14,763 nt of DNA from Lactobacillus amylolyticus DSM 11664 (lineage in GTDB: Bacteria; Bacillota; Bacilli; Lactobacillales; Lactobacillaceae), in contig NZ_ADNY01000020.1 of NCBI RefSeq assembly GCF_000178475.1, forward strand, positions 1-14,763, in the 5' to 3' direction. Below, piece by piece: positions 1-6,608 of this stretch. The notes beneath the pieces were generated by a model, which worked only from the letters and a program-made list of their open reading frames with translations, searched no databases and was not told the origin of the DNA. Within the stretch, counting starts at the first letter, position 1. Each line of letters begins with the position of its first letter. Made by a program: the position numbers and the translations under genes.

Positions 1-62
1 AAAATAATGAATTGCTGTGTTTTTATATCCGGGCTAAAAATCGAGTTTTTTCCCAGACACTT

Positions 63-455
63 TTAATTTATAAATAATCTAGTCAGAACAGAAAGAATCA
101 TTGCAACTGGAATAATGATTAAACTAAGATCCCAGTTGTCAAATGCAAAACCGCAGATGATATAAATCGCTACTGCTATTGTCCAAATAGCAGAATTTAG
201 ATGTGAATATGAAAAATTAAATCGATGTTTATTAGTTGATGCATTATTTATTTCTTTTTCATCATCTTTCAATAAATAATCAGTTGAGACATTGAAAATT
301 TCAGATAAAACAATAATTTTATCTAAATCTGGTTTTGTTTGTCCACTTTCCCATTTAGAAACGGATTGACGGCTTACATTTATTTTTTCTGCTAAATCTT
401 CTTGTGACCACTTTTTATCATTCCTTAATTGGGTGATTTTTTGATTTAAATTCAT
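63..455 (-). CDS. XRE-family HTH regulator with two C-terminal membrane segments
   Basis: Predicted DNA-binding regulator of 130 residues. The N-terminal ~60 residues are a Cro/C1-type helix-turn-helix (KWSQEDLAEKINVSRQSVSK, then WESGQTKPDLDKI). Residues ~85-130 hold two hydrophobic stretches around a short FDNWDLS turn, so the protein is probably held at the membrane, as in many short Firmicute XRE regulators. The reading frame is open further upstream to 494, but I chose the ATG at 455: it has a good Shine-Dalgarno (GTGAGGT, 7 nt away) and begins the family-typical MNLNQKITQLR. It is transcribed leftwards, just downstream of the rgg pseudogene, from its own promoter-like sequence at 513-543. 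The target is unknown. Confidence 0.88.
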   Translation of the reverse strand: MNLNQKITQLRNDKKWSQEDLAEKINVSRQSVSKWESGQTKPDLDKIIVLSEIFNVSTDYLLKDDEKEINNASTNKHRFNFSYSHLNSAIWTIAVAIYIICGFAFDNWDLSLIIIPVAMILSVLTRLFIN

Positions 456-512
456 GCTTGTTACCTCACTTAGTTTGATTTTACTAAAAATCATAGTGTG
501 AACGATGGTTGC

Positions 513-543
513 ATTCTACCAACATGGCTATAATTTTTGTCAA
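513..543 (-). promoter_or_regulatory. Promoter of the XRE gene, with flanking direct repeats
   Basis: On the minus strand there is TTGACA (543-538), a 19-bp spacer, and TAGAAT (518-513) preceded by TG (extended -10). A nonamer ATGGTTGCA occurs twice on the plus strand, at 505-513 and 547-555, bracketing the promoter. These could be binding sites for the XRE protein itself (autoregulation), which is inference. Confidence 0.5.
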
Positions 544-558
544 TTAATGGTTGCAATG

Positions 559-1445
559 CTATTTTTTAGCCTCTTTTAGACGTTCTATTTCTTGGTTGAT
601 AAAATGCTGCACAGTCTTACTGAACTCCTTAAAACCAGTAACTTGATAAGTTTTAGCGATCAGTTTTGCCTTATCAAGATCTCCTTGCTGGTGATTGTAG
701 TGATAAGCAACCACATATTTGTGAAGGTCAAGTACAGTTCTTGTAAAATATAATTCCGGGGTGGCTGGAATTTTTTCTGCCGCATCAAAGAATGGTTTTG
801 TTTTATCGTATTGCTTTGCTTCAACTAATTGTGAAATTAGGTTACTTAGAATTGCCGAAATAGCCAAGAGTTCTTTATTATCATTCTTATTATCAAATTG
901 TTTGAGAAGCTGAATGGTAATAAAAATATTTGTTTGCCAATCGTAAAAGATCATGAAATTACCGAACATTTCTAATTTGAATTGATTGAAATCAGGAATG
1001 CTAAAAATTCTGTCCTTTAAATCCTGAATTACTTTTTTATCAGGATCATAATTAGGGATAATATCTAACTTTGTGCTTTCAATCATTCCTTTGATAATTA
1101 GATGATATTCATCTTTTGTTTTTTGAGACCAATCACATTTATCGATAAGAGGAATAAGAGCTTTAAGTCGATTTGTGTCCTTATTATAGACGGCTTGAAT
1201 CATGATATGATCAATTTCATTTTCTAGCTTTTTAGTATTATCTTCTTCATTTTGTAAGTCTTTGAAAAAGCCTGCGACATCAACGTCATTCTGTTTCAAA
1301 ATAGCAATTAAATCTTCGGCAGAAATGCGATGCTGATTTTTTCAACTTTAGCGTAGTAAGAAGGACTGACAATATCCCCAACCCAGGCTTTTTGAGTTTT
1401 ATTATTCTCAAGTCGTTTTTGCTTCAATAATTCGCCAATTGTCAT
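559..1445 (-). pseudogene. Rgg/GadR/MutR-family regulator, frameshifted
   Basis: Rgg-type transcription regulators have an N-terminal XRE helix-turn-helix and a long helical TPR-like domain that binds a short peptide. The intact gene would run from the ATG at 1445 (AGGAG 6 nt upstream), beginning MTIGELLKQKRLENNKTQ, to the TAG at 559, giving 295 residues, the usual size. One base is missing in the A-run (six T on the plus strand, 1337-1342): restoring it joins SYYAKVEK to NQHRISAEDLIAILKQNDV, the conserved Rgg sequence. As written, translation from 1445 stops after ~46 codons; the downstream open frame (start 1299) lacks the DNA-binding part. A sequencing error at the homopolymer would give the same picture. 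The divergent partner is the broken transporter/surface-protein gene at 1554. Confidence 0.85.
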
Positions 1446-1461
1446 CTTTTTCTCCTAAAAA

Positions 1462-1475
1462 TGTCGTATACGCCA
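1462..1475. promoter_or_regulatory. Near-perfect palindrome in the rgg divergent intergenic region
   Basis: TGTCGTATACGCCA is symmetric about GTATAC with a single mismatched pair. It lies in the 108-bp gap between rgg and the divergent MFS/YSIRK chimera, upstream of a TATAAT at 1507-1512 that could serve the rightward gene. Rgg proteins commonly control the gene next to them, so this is a candidate operator; no binding consensus was available to test it. Confidence 0.35.
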
Positions 1476-1553
1476 TTTTTAAAAATTAATCTCTTTTTCA
1501 CATTATTATAATTTCAACAAGAAACGAAATAAAGAAAAAAGAGGTTAGGACTT

Positions 1554-1664
1554 ATGAACGTATTCCTTAAAAACGCAGATTACAGAAGATTTTCAGTTGC
1601 CAGTTTCTTATCTGGTGCAGGCGATATCCTTTTCTACTTAGCCTTCATGACTTACGCAAGCAAT
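1554..1664 (+). pseudogene. MFS transporter, N-terminal fragment only
   Basis: The first 37 codons match the start of lactobacillar major facilitator transporters: MNVFLKNADYRRFSVAS, then a hydrophobic first membrane segment (FLSGAGDILFYLAFMTYAS). A Shine-Dalgarno-like GAGGTTAGGA precedes the ATG. The remaining ~350 residues expected of such a transporter are absent; the frame passes directly into a YSIRK surface-protein signal at about 1665. MFS genes of this kind are often found beside rgg regulators, so this was probably the original rgg partner before a deletion fused it to a surface-protein gene. The fragment cannot be a working transporter. Confidence 0.75.
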
Positions 1665-2376
1665 TTACATAATAAAAGAAATAAATATTCAATTAGGAAA
1701 CTATCAGTTGGAGCTGTCTCAGCTTTGATTGGAGTTTCTTTTTTTCGGCTTTAGTTCTCAAGTGGTGAGTGCAGATACCGGAATAAATACTGCTGATAAT
1801 AGCAGCAACGGACATAATAATCCGGCAACTGATTCAGATACTTGGCAAATTGGAAGTCAAAACACTAAGGAATATGACGGAAAAGAAACTAATAAGATTG
1901 ATGTTAATAAGTTTAGTTTGTCAGATGGTGATAAAAAACTAAATACCGGCAGCATCAATAATGTAGCTTTCAATGGGTTGATAAAAATGGTGATGCTATT
2001 GTAGAAAATCCTAAAAATGTTGGTACATATTATGCTAAATTAACAGATTCAGCTGCTAAAAAGTTGAGAAATGATAATCCCACTTTATCCAAAGATCCAG
2101 GAATTGTTGGTACTTATACAATTGCTCAGGGGAAGGCAAGCGCTGAATTAAGAGGCTATGATTCAAAAGCAGCGGATGCTGGATTTAATGCAGTGGCTAA
2201 AAGGTATGAAGATTTAGGATATGTGGTAGAAAACCACAAAGACTGGATAATGATAAGCCAGTTCAACCTGAAACTGTTGAAACAAACGAACAGGAGAAGA
2301 ATCACTTTCATGGCTAGGCATACTTTTATCAAATCTAGGCTTAGGCAGCATGTTTATTAAGCGAAAAAAGAAATAG
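1665..2376 (+). pseudogene. YSIRK-signal, MBG-like surface protein remnant with decayed sorting signal
   Basis: A YSIRK-type signal peptide (KYSIRKLSVGAVSALIG, then SSQVVSA as likely cleavage region) is followed by a short MBG-like domain (YDGKE..., NVGTYYAKLTDSA, GIVGTYTIAQG) and a tail WLGILLSNLGLGSMFIKRKKK typical of a sortase anchor. The reading frame is broken at least three times: one extra T in the T7 run at 1739-1745, one missing G at 1975-1977, and further shifts between ~2240 and 2310. Before the hydrophobic tail the frame reads N-K-R-T-G-E, which looks like a mutated LPxTG-E motif. The last stop is TAG at 2374-2376. The intact relative would be secreted and covalently attached to peptidoglycan; this copy has no start of its own and is fused to the MFS fragment. 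Confidence 0.78.
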
Positions 2377-2440
2377 CTACACTCATCAATGATTGCTAAG
2401 TGTAAAATAGTTTGCGGTAACGTTTAAATATAAATTAAAA

Positions 2441-2712
2441 GGAGTCAAATCCATTTCAGGACTTGACTCCAAAACAAAAAGACCAGTAGTCTGATGTTAA
2501 GCAAAAAACACATTAGAAGCTGGTCTTTTATGGAATTAAGTGTAACTGAAATCGTCAAAATTATTAAGTCTGAAAATAATGTTATTGCTCGTGAAAAGGC
2601 ATTAATGTGCTACTTCTTTGATTTGATTAGAGAATTAATGAAATTAGCACTAGAAGAAGTTGATGCCGGCTTAGTTGAAGAAACTAAAAAGCAAGGCTAT
2701 CAGATTGAAAAG
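2441..2712 (+). mobile_element. ISLre2-like insertion sequence, left-part remnant
   Basis: The segment begins with a hairpin (GGAGTCAAATCC at 2441-2452, loop ATTTCA, GGACTTGACTCC at 2459-2470, one mismatch), followed by a second inverted repeat and the first ~60 codons of a UPF0236/ISLre2-type transposase. Homology appears to end near 2712, where an unrelated bidirectional terminator begins. No right end is seen, so most of the element is deleted. The left boundary is only approximate because I cannot confirm the terminal repeat of the family. Confidence 0.55.
2477..2529 (+). repeat. Inverted repeat just ahead of the ISLre2-like transposase start
   Basis: AAAAGACCAG (2477-2486) and CTGGTCTTTT (2520-2529) are perfect complements separated by 33 nt. 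The right arm ends at the base before the ATG at 2530, so in a read-through transcript the ribosome binding region would be paired. This is the fold-back layout known to limit transposase translation from outside promoters in some IS elements; here it is inference. Confidence 0.5.
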
Positions 2713-2766
2713 AAAAATAAGCTAGTCTTTCCGACCAGCTTATTTTTTAATGCGGCAGTTATTTAA
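2530..2766 (+). pseudogene. ISLre2-family (UPF0236) transposase, N-terminal fragment
   Basis: About 60 residues resemble the N-terminus of ISLre2-type transposases: MELSVTEIVKIIKSENN, a helical stretch around YFFDLIRELMKLALEEVD, then KKQGYQIEKKNK, which in full-length proteins leads into the R-T-V-x-x-x-F-G motif. Here the match stops at the terminator hairpin and the frame runs through unrelated sequence to a TAA at 2764-2766. The frame is open upstream to 2494, but that start lacks a ribosome binding site; 2530 fits the family better. With the catalytic part (several hundred residues) missing, this is a non-functional relic. Confidence 0.65.
2713..2748. terminator. Bidirectional rho-independent terminator
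   Basis: A 13-bp stem (AAATAAGCTAGTC 2715-2727 with GACCAGCTTATTT 2733-2745, one A·C mismatch) has a 5-nt loop, with T-runs on both strands. It lies downstream of the leftward flavin-binding gene ending at 2809, which it probably terminates. Confidence 0.75.
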
Positions 2767-2808
2767 GCTTGAGATTCATTTGGTCAAAATGTGAATAACT
2801 GGGCAAAA

Positions 2809-3267
2809 CTAAAACTTAAATTTTCGCATAAAGATTGGATGGGTACGATGATCAAGATAGCCAGCCTCTAACGGAGTGATTTCCAATACTCTTAGATCTT
2901 CTTTAGCCGCTTCAACGTTATCAGCATATATTTCATTTAAGTAATCGTTTTTTCCAAATATTTCATCAATGTATTCATGTCCAACATTTTGGATAGTGCC
3001 GCGGATAGAAAAGCCACATGAATCCATGGTGCCATTACCTTTGTAGTCATTAACGATGACCTTTGGTTGTTTGATTAAATCTTTGAAGAATGGATTTTGA
3101 CTTAAAGAAGCGATATATAGTTTTCCATTCTTGTTTAAAAGCAGATCACATACTTGAGCACTTGGTTCACCATGATGAGTAGTGGCAACATCTACATTAT
3201 GAATTTGCTCTACAGCGAAGTCTGAGAATTCTTGATTAGTAGTTTGATTAGTTAAAATATCCACCAT
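2809..3267 (-). CDS. Pyridoxamine 5'-phosphate oxidase-like, split-barrel flavin-binding protein
   Basis: Protein of 152 residues with the pattern of the PNPOx-like FMN-binding split-barrel superfamily: an N-terminal helix, VDVATTHHGEPSAQVCDLLL, KLYIASLSQNPFFKDLIKQP (strand and the helix after it, where FMN phosphate contacts usually lie), then SIRGTIQNVG and a C-terminal barrel strand. Members include flavin reductases, nitroimidazole-reductase-like and haem-handling proteins, so the substrate is not predictable. Start ATG at 3267 has GGAAGG upstream. The gene is divergent from the WYL regulator at 3351 (83-bp gap with an ATTATA/TATAAT -10 at 3305-3310 for this strand), suggesting control by that regulator. 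No signal peptide is seen; cytoplasmic. Confidence 0.82.
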   Translation of the reverse strand: MVDILTNQTTNQEFSDFAVEQIHNVDVATTHHGEPSAQVCDLLLNKNGKLYIASLSQNPFFKDLIKQPKVIVNDYKGNGTMDSCGFSIRGTIQNVGHEYIDEIFGKNDYLNEIYADNVEAAKEDLRVLEITPLEAGYLDHRTHPIFMRKFKF

Positions 3268-3350
3268 AATAATACCTTCCTTGCTCTAGTAGCTTGTTAG
3301 TTTTATTATAAGCTTAAAGACTGACATGTTTTGATAGGAAATACTAGAAA

Positions 3351-4283
3351 ATGAAAAAATCTGAACGACTTAACCAAGAATTGATCTATCTAAGCGATAA
3401 AAAAGTATTTCACTTAAAGGAATTAGAAGAAGCTTTTGCTATATCTGAACGCACTGCTTTACGGGATATTGCGGATTTGGAACAATTAGGATTAGCTTTT
3501 TATAGTGAAACTGGTCGTAGTGGTGGTTATCACATTACTAATAGTAAACTGCTATTGCCAATTCGTTTTAATACAGCAGAAATTAATGCTATTTTCTTTG
3601 CCCTACAGGCGATTAAAAATATTAGTGAAACACCGTATAGTAATGCATATCAAAAAATTCAGGTCAAGTTATTAAAGAATTTGCCTACTAGGTTGCAGAA
3701 ACAAATAAATCTTCAGGAAGAATTTGTTCAGTATGTTAGTCAGCCTAGTTTGAATAAAGTGACATTTTTTGATTTGCTACTTAAGGCATGCATTAATAAT
3801 GATTTGGTATTGGCTGAAAATCAGCAGTTTATTAAAGAAAAACAAAAGTTGCAACTACTTGATTTGTTTTATCAAGCAGGGAATTGGTTCTGTCATGCTT
3901 ATAATTTAGATTTGAAACGTTGGTTTGTTTTACGTCTGGATAAATTTAAGGTGGTCAAACAACTGAAACCTGATCGAGTAATAATGAGTAAAAATGAATT
4001 AAGTGAAAGCTACCAAGAATATGAACAAAAGCATTATTGTATCCCATATCAGTGTTTATTAACTAAAGCTGGCGAGCAGAAAGTAAAATATAATTCATAT
4101 CCAATTATGAAAGTGATTCATAACCGACAAGGAATTTACTTAAATGGCAGTTACAATAAAGAAGAATTGCATTATCTAGTGGATTATTTGATTTCACTTG
4201 GTTCTGAAGTAAAGATAATTAAGTCAAGAGAATTAAAAGAAAAATATTTGGAAAAGTTGCAACGAATTATCCAGCAATATTAA
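3351..4283 (+). CDS. HTH_11/WYL-domain transcriptional regulator (YafY-like)
   Basis: Protein of 310 residues. Residues ~1-60 form a DeoR/HTH_11-type winged helix: HLKELEEAFAISERTALRDI, DLEQLGLAFYSETGRSGGYHI. Residues ~70-130 are helical, and ~165-205 contain a WYL-type strand region (GNWFCHAYNLDLKRWFVLRL), in which the family's WYL core is replaced by W-F-C. A C-terminal extension ends the protein. WYL domains sense small ligands or nucleic acids and act as repressors or activators. The ATG at 3351 has AGGAA ~11 nt upstream. It lies between two small flavin-binding genes, one divergent (3267) and one 72 bp downstream on the same strand (4356), so those are the most likely targets. The ligand is unknown. 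Confidence 0.87.
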   Translation: MKKSERLNQELIYLSDKKVFHLKELEEAFAISERTALRDIADLEQLGLAFYSETGRSGGYHITNSKLLLPIRFNTAEINAIFFALQAIKNISETPYSNAYQKIQVKLLKNLPTRLQKQINLQEEFVQYVSQPSLNKVTFFDLLLKACINNDLVLAENQQFIKEKQKLQLLDLFYQAGNWFCHAYNLDLKRWFVLRLDKFKVVKQLKPDRVIMSKNELSESYQEYEQKHYCIPYQCLLTKAGEQKVKYNSYPIMKVIHNRQGIYLNGSYNKEELHYLVDYLISLGSEVKIIKSRELKEKYLEKLQRIIQQY

Positions 4284-4355
4284 TTTTGAAATTCTGTCAT
4301 AACTTGGCGGTGTTTAGGAATATAGTTGAATAGCAGAACATAGGAGGTAAAAATC

Positions 4356-4742
4356 ATGACAAAAATAATGAACGAAGATTTTTTAGATGTTTTACAAGAC
4401 AAAGGGCCGGCAACGATTGTCTCGATTAATGGTAATCCAGCTAGCGTAGTTAATACTTGGTCACAATATATTAACGTGGTTTCTGATGATATAATTTTGA
4501 TTCCAGCTGCGGGGATGCACTCGATTGAACAAGATTTTGAAAAAGATCCAAAACATGAACTGATCATTACGATTGGTTCTTACAATTATTCAGGAACCGC
4601 TGGAATGGGTCGCGGTTATCATATTCATGGCAGTGGTCAATTCATTAATGAAGGCGCATATTTTGATCAAATGAAAGCCCAATTTGATTGGATTCGCGCT
4701 GTATTAGTTGTGAAGATTCATGATGTTGAGCAGAAGATATAG
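4356..4742 (+). CDS. Small pyridoxamine 5'-phosphate oxidase-family (FMN split-barrel) protein
   Basis: Protein of 128 residues with a compact split-barrel pattern: residues ~8-35 DVLQDKGPATIVSINGNPAS, ~36-60 NTWSQYINVVSDDIILIPAAGM (core strands), ~70-100 HELIITIG and GRGYHIHGSGQFI, and a C-terminal helix and strand. Similar short proteins bind FMN; no substrate can be assigned. The start is clear: AGGAGGT lies 7 nt before the ATG. It follows the WYL regulator by 72 bp and is closed by a strong terminator at 4746-4777, so it may be co-transcribed with the regulator. It shares the fold, but not obvious close identity, with the divergent protein at 2809-3267. Confidence 0.83.
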   Translation: MTKIMNEDFLDVLQDKGPATIVSINGNPASVVNTWSQYINVVSDDIILIPAAGMHSIEQDFEKDPKHELIITIGSYNYSGTAGMGRGYHIHGSGQFINEGAYFDQMKAQFDWIRAVLVVKIHDVEQKI

Positions 4743-4745
4743 CAA

Positions 4746-4777
4746 AAAAGTTTGGAGCGTCAACTCCAAACTTTTAT
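4746..4777 (+). terminator. Rho-independent terminator
   Basis: A 12-bp perfect stem (AAAAGTTTGGAG 4746-4757 with CTCCAAACTTTT 4764-4775) has a CGTCAA loop and a following T-rich tail. It lies directly after the stop of the flavin-binding gene at 4742. Confidence 0.9.
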
Positions 4778-4873
4778 TTTTAATCAATTTATTGAGCAAA
4801 ATATGATAGACATTAAGTAATAAGTGTTACCCTTGAAAATGTAATGAAGAAACTATTGTGTTAGGAGGATTTT

Positions 4874-6238
4874 ATGGATAAACGTAAAATTGTAATTGTT
4901 GGTGCTTCACATGGTGGTCATGAATCAGCAATTGAGCTGTTGGATAAATATAATGATGTAGATGTAACTGTTTATGAAGCTGGCGACTTCATTTCATTTA
5001 TGTCCTGTGGTATGCAATTATACTTAGAAAATAAAGTTACGGCTGAAGATGACGTCAGAAACTTTGCTCCTGAAGATGTTGAAAAGAAGGGCGGTCATGT
5101 TTATGCCAACCATGAAGTAACCGCGATTCATCCTGAACATAAGACAGTAACAGTTAAGGATTTAACCAATAATTCTGAAGAAGAAGTTCAATATGATAAG
5201 TTAATTCTTTCATCAGGTGTAACGCCAAAGGTTTTACCAGTACCTGGCAATGATCTTAAGAATATCTATTTAATGCGTGGACGTGATTGGGCTTCTAAGT
5301 TAATGAGTGCTGTTAACAATCCAGCAATTAAGAATGTTGCTATTGTTGGTGCTGGTTATATTGGTACTGAAGCTAGTGAAGTATTTGCTAAAGCTGGCAA
5401 GCATGTAACTTTAATGGACATGATTGATCGTCCATTAGGAACTTACTTGAACCCTGAATTGCTTGATGTTTTGGAACCTACCTTTAAGAAGAATATGGAC
5501 TTGAAGATGGGTGTTAAAATTGAAGGCTTCAACGGTAATGAAAAAGTTGAAAGCGTCAAGACCGATCAAGGCGATGTACCAGCTGACTTGGTTGTTGTTT
5601 CAGCAGGGGTAACTCCTAATACTGATTGGCTAAAGGGCACAGTTGATTTAGATCAAAGAGGCTGGATTAAGACTGATCCATACTTGAGAACGAATGTTAA
5701 AGACGTTTACGCTATTGGAGATGCAATTTTGCCGCTTTCTATTCCAGTAGGTAAGCCAATGCCAATTGCTTTAGCTACTACTGCTAGAAGAGAAGCACAA
5801 TATGTGGTTGATCATATCTTTGAAGATAAGCCAGATTGCGCTTTCAAGGGTGTTATCGGTGCTTCGGCTCTTAGCGTCTTTGACTATCACTTCGCTACTG
5901 CGGGATTAAATAAGTTTTCAGCTGCTAAGAATAAGCTTGATTATCAAACTAGCTTCTATGAAGATCATATGCGTCCAGCTTATGTTCCAGAAGCAGATAA
6001 TCCTAAGGTATATGTCAGCTTAACCTTTAATCCATATACTCACCAAATCTTAGGCGGTGCTGTCCTTTCTAAGTATGATATTACTGCTCAAGGCAATGTT
6101 TTAGCTTTGGCAATTAGTCATAAGATGCGCTTGGAAGACTTGGCTGAACAAGACTTCTTCTTCCAACCAGGATTTGACCGTCAATGGAGTTTGCTTAACC
6201 TAGCTGCTCAACATGCATTAGGTATGGCAAGATTCTAA
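4874..6238 (+). CDS. nox: FAD-dependent NADH oxidase/NADH peroxidase-family enzyme
   Basis: Flavoprotein of 454 residues of the class that oxidises NADH with O2 (to water) or peroxide. The N-terminal FAD-binding motif is IVIVGASHGG (6-15), with His13 at the position of the active-site histidine of NADH peroxidase. SFMSCGMQLYL (41-51) carries the single redox cysteine Cys45 (Cys-sulfenic acid in the family). GAGYIGTEASEVF (159-171) is the NAD(H)-binding motif; the acidic D182 at the following strand end favours NADH over NADPH. DVYAIGDAI (277-285) is the second FAD motif, and the C-terminal ~130 residues are the dimerisation domain. AGGAGG precedes the ATG. The gene is monocistronic between two terminators. 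Sequence alone does not separate oxidase from peroxidase. It removes oxygen and recycles NAD+ in an organism without respiration. Confidence 0.93.
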   Translation: MDKRKIVIVGASHGGHESAIELLDKYNDVDVTVYEAGDFISFMSCGMQLYLENKVTAEDDVRNFAPEDVEKKGGHVYANHEVTAIHPEHKTVTVKDLTNNSEEEVQYDKLILSSGVTPKVLPVPGNDLKNIYLMRGRDWASKLMSAVNNPAIKNVAIVGAGYIGTEASEVFAKAGKHVTLMDMIDRPLGTYLNPELLDVLEPTFKKNMDLKMGVKIEGFNGNEKVESVKTDQGDVPADLVVVSAGVTPNTDWLKGTVDLDQRGWIKTDPYLRTNVKDVYAIGDAILPLSIPVGKPMPIALATTARREAQYVVDHIFEDKPDCAFKGVIGASALSVFDYHFATAGLNKFSAAKNKLDYQTSFYEDHMRPAYVPEADNPKVYVSLTFNPYTHQILGGAVLSKYDITAQGNVLALAISHKMRLEDLAEQDFFFQPGFDRQWSLLNLAAQHALGMARF

Positions 6239-6270
6239 TTTAATCGTTAATAAAAATAAATTATAAAGAT

Positions 6271-6309
6271 AAAAACTAGTCATGTTTTAACAACATGGCT
6301 AGTTTTTTT
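6271..6309 (+). terminator. Terminator of the NADH oxidase gene
   Basis: A 16-bp stem (AAAAACTAGTCATGTT 6271-6286 with AACATGGCTAGTTTTT 6292-6307, one G·U pair) is followed by a T-run. The ISL3-type end at 6310 begins exactly where the T-tract stops, so the element inserted at the edge of this terminator. Confidence 0.88.
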
Positions 6310-6324
6310 GGCTCTATAATTTTT

Positions 6325-6369
6325 CCTGTTGACTGCTTATCAATATGATAAGCTGTTAACAGGTTTTTT
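6325..6369 (+). terminator. Terminator-like hairpin inside the ISL3 left end
   Basis: The arms CCTGTTGACTGCTTATC (6325-6341) and GATAAGCTGTTAACAGG (6347-6363) pair over 15 of 17 positions around an AATAT loop and are followed by six T. This would stop transcripts entering the element from outside and so shield the transposase gene. Confidence 0.6.
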
Positions 6370-6402
6370 ATTACAGAGGACATAGTCCTCTGTAATAAAA
6401 AA
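6364..6402. repeat. Perfect 18-bp palindromic hairpin in the ISL3 left end
   Basis: TTTTTTATTACAGAGGAC (6364-6381) and its exact complement (6385-6402) are separated by ATA. Bases 6375-6386 (AGAGGACATAGT) are also perfectly complementary to 6439-6450 (ACTATGTCCTCT), which contains the ISL3 transposase start codon. The 5' arm can therefore pair either locally or with the start region. Confidence 0.8.
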
Positions 6403-6441
6403 TCTATTCCACTAAACATTTTATAAGTAAAGGTGTGTACT

Positions 6442-6519
6442 ATGTCCTCTTTAAATAATTGTATTAAATTTGCGCTTGATATTAAAGATAAAAATACGCT
6501 GATTGTAAAATTAAATTGA
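6442..6519 (+). pseudogene. ISL3-family transposase, N-terminal stub
   Basis: The ATG at 6442 follows AAAGGTG by 7 nt and opens with MSSLNNCIKFALDIKDKNT, like lactobacillar ISL3 transposases. After ~23 codons the frame enters the IS30 terminal repeat and stops at the TGA at 6517-6519. Only the start survives (a full protein has over 400 residues), so it is inactive. Confidence 0.65.
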
Positions 6520-6525
6520 ACACTT
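6512..6525 (+). repeat. IS30 left terminal inverted repeat
   Basis: TAAATTGAACACTT is exactly complementary to 7656-7669. The TGA that ends the ISL3 transposase stub lies inside this repeat. Confidence 0.8.
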
Positions 6526-6539
6526 GATAAAAAATAAAA

Positions 6540-6608
6540 AGTCCATTCGAACCTTTTTGATAGAATGTAGTTACCACACAACATTTAGAAACGAGGTCAA
6601 AATGGACT
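6540..6608 (+). repeat. Fold-back over the IS30 transposase start
   Basis: AGTCCATT (6540-6547) is perfectly complementary to AATGGACT (6601-6608), which contains the start codon at 6602. ACCT (6551-6554) can also pair with AGGT of the ribosome binding site. A transcript entering through the left end would thus hide both site and start codon; one starting after 6547 would not. This is inferred from complementarity only. Confidence 0.5.

Larger units (their letters stand above)
6310..6511 (+). mobile_element. ISL3-family insertion sequence, left-end remnant
   Basis: The sequence at 6310 starts GGCTCTATAATTTTTCCTGT and continues TTGACT, the hallmark of ISL3-family terminal repeats (GGCTCT...TTGAC). 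It is followed by two hairpins and the start of a transposase gene at 6442. IS30 interrupts the element at 6512, and no matching right-hand repeat (ending AGAGCC) is present up to the toxin-antitoxin genes. The rest of the element was therefore lost, probably through an IS30-associated deletion. Confidence 0.75.

Noticed and set aside
1..62. Possible terminator (GGGCTAAAAA ... TTTTTTCCC)
   Set aside because: Pairing is poor and interrupted, and the partner gene is outside the window.
2494..2529. Upstream in-frame ATG for the ISLre2-like transposase fragment
   Set aside because: No ribosome binding site, and the extra residues do not match the family start; they lie inside the loop of the inverted repeat.
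2756..2801. Inverted repeat CAGTTATT / AATAACTG
   Set aside because: Long 30-nt loop and no T-tract; probably chance in AT-rich spacer next to a better terminator at 2713-2748.
4280..4567. Open frame of 95 codons on the minus strand
   Set aside because: Lies opposite the well-supported flavin-binding gene at 4356-4742, lacks a ribosome binding site and has no family-like sequence.
6310..6440. Two stacked hairpins first considered as a riboswitch or attenuator for a host gene
   Set aside because: They follow directly on an ISL3-type terminal repeat and precede an ISL3-type transposase start, so they belong to the element.
6276..6584. Minus-strand open frame of 102 codons
   Set aside because: It crosses a terminator, two perfect hairpins and the IS30 end, and does not resemble any protein.
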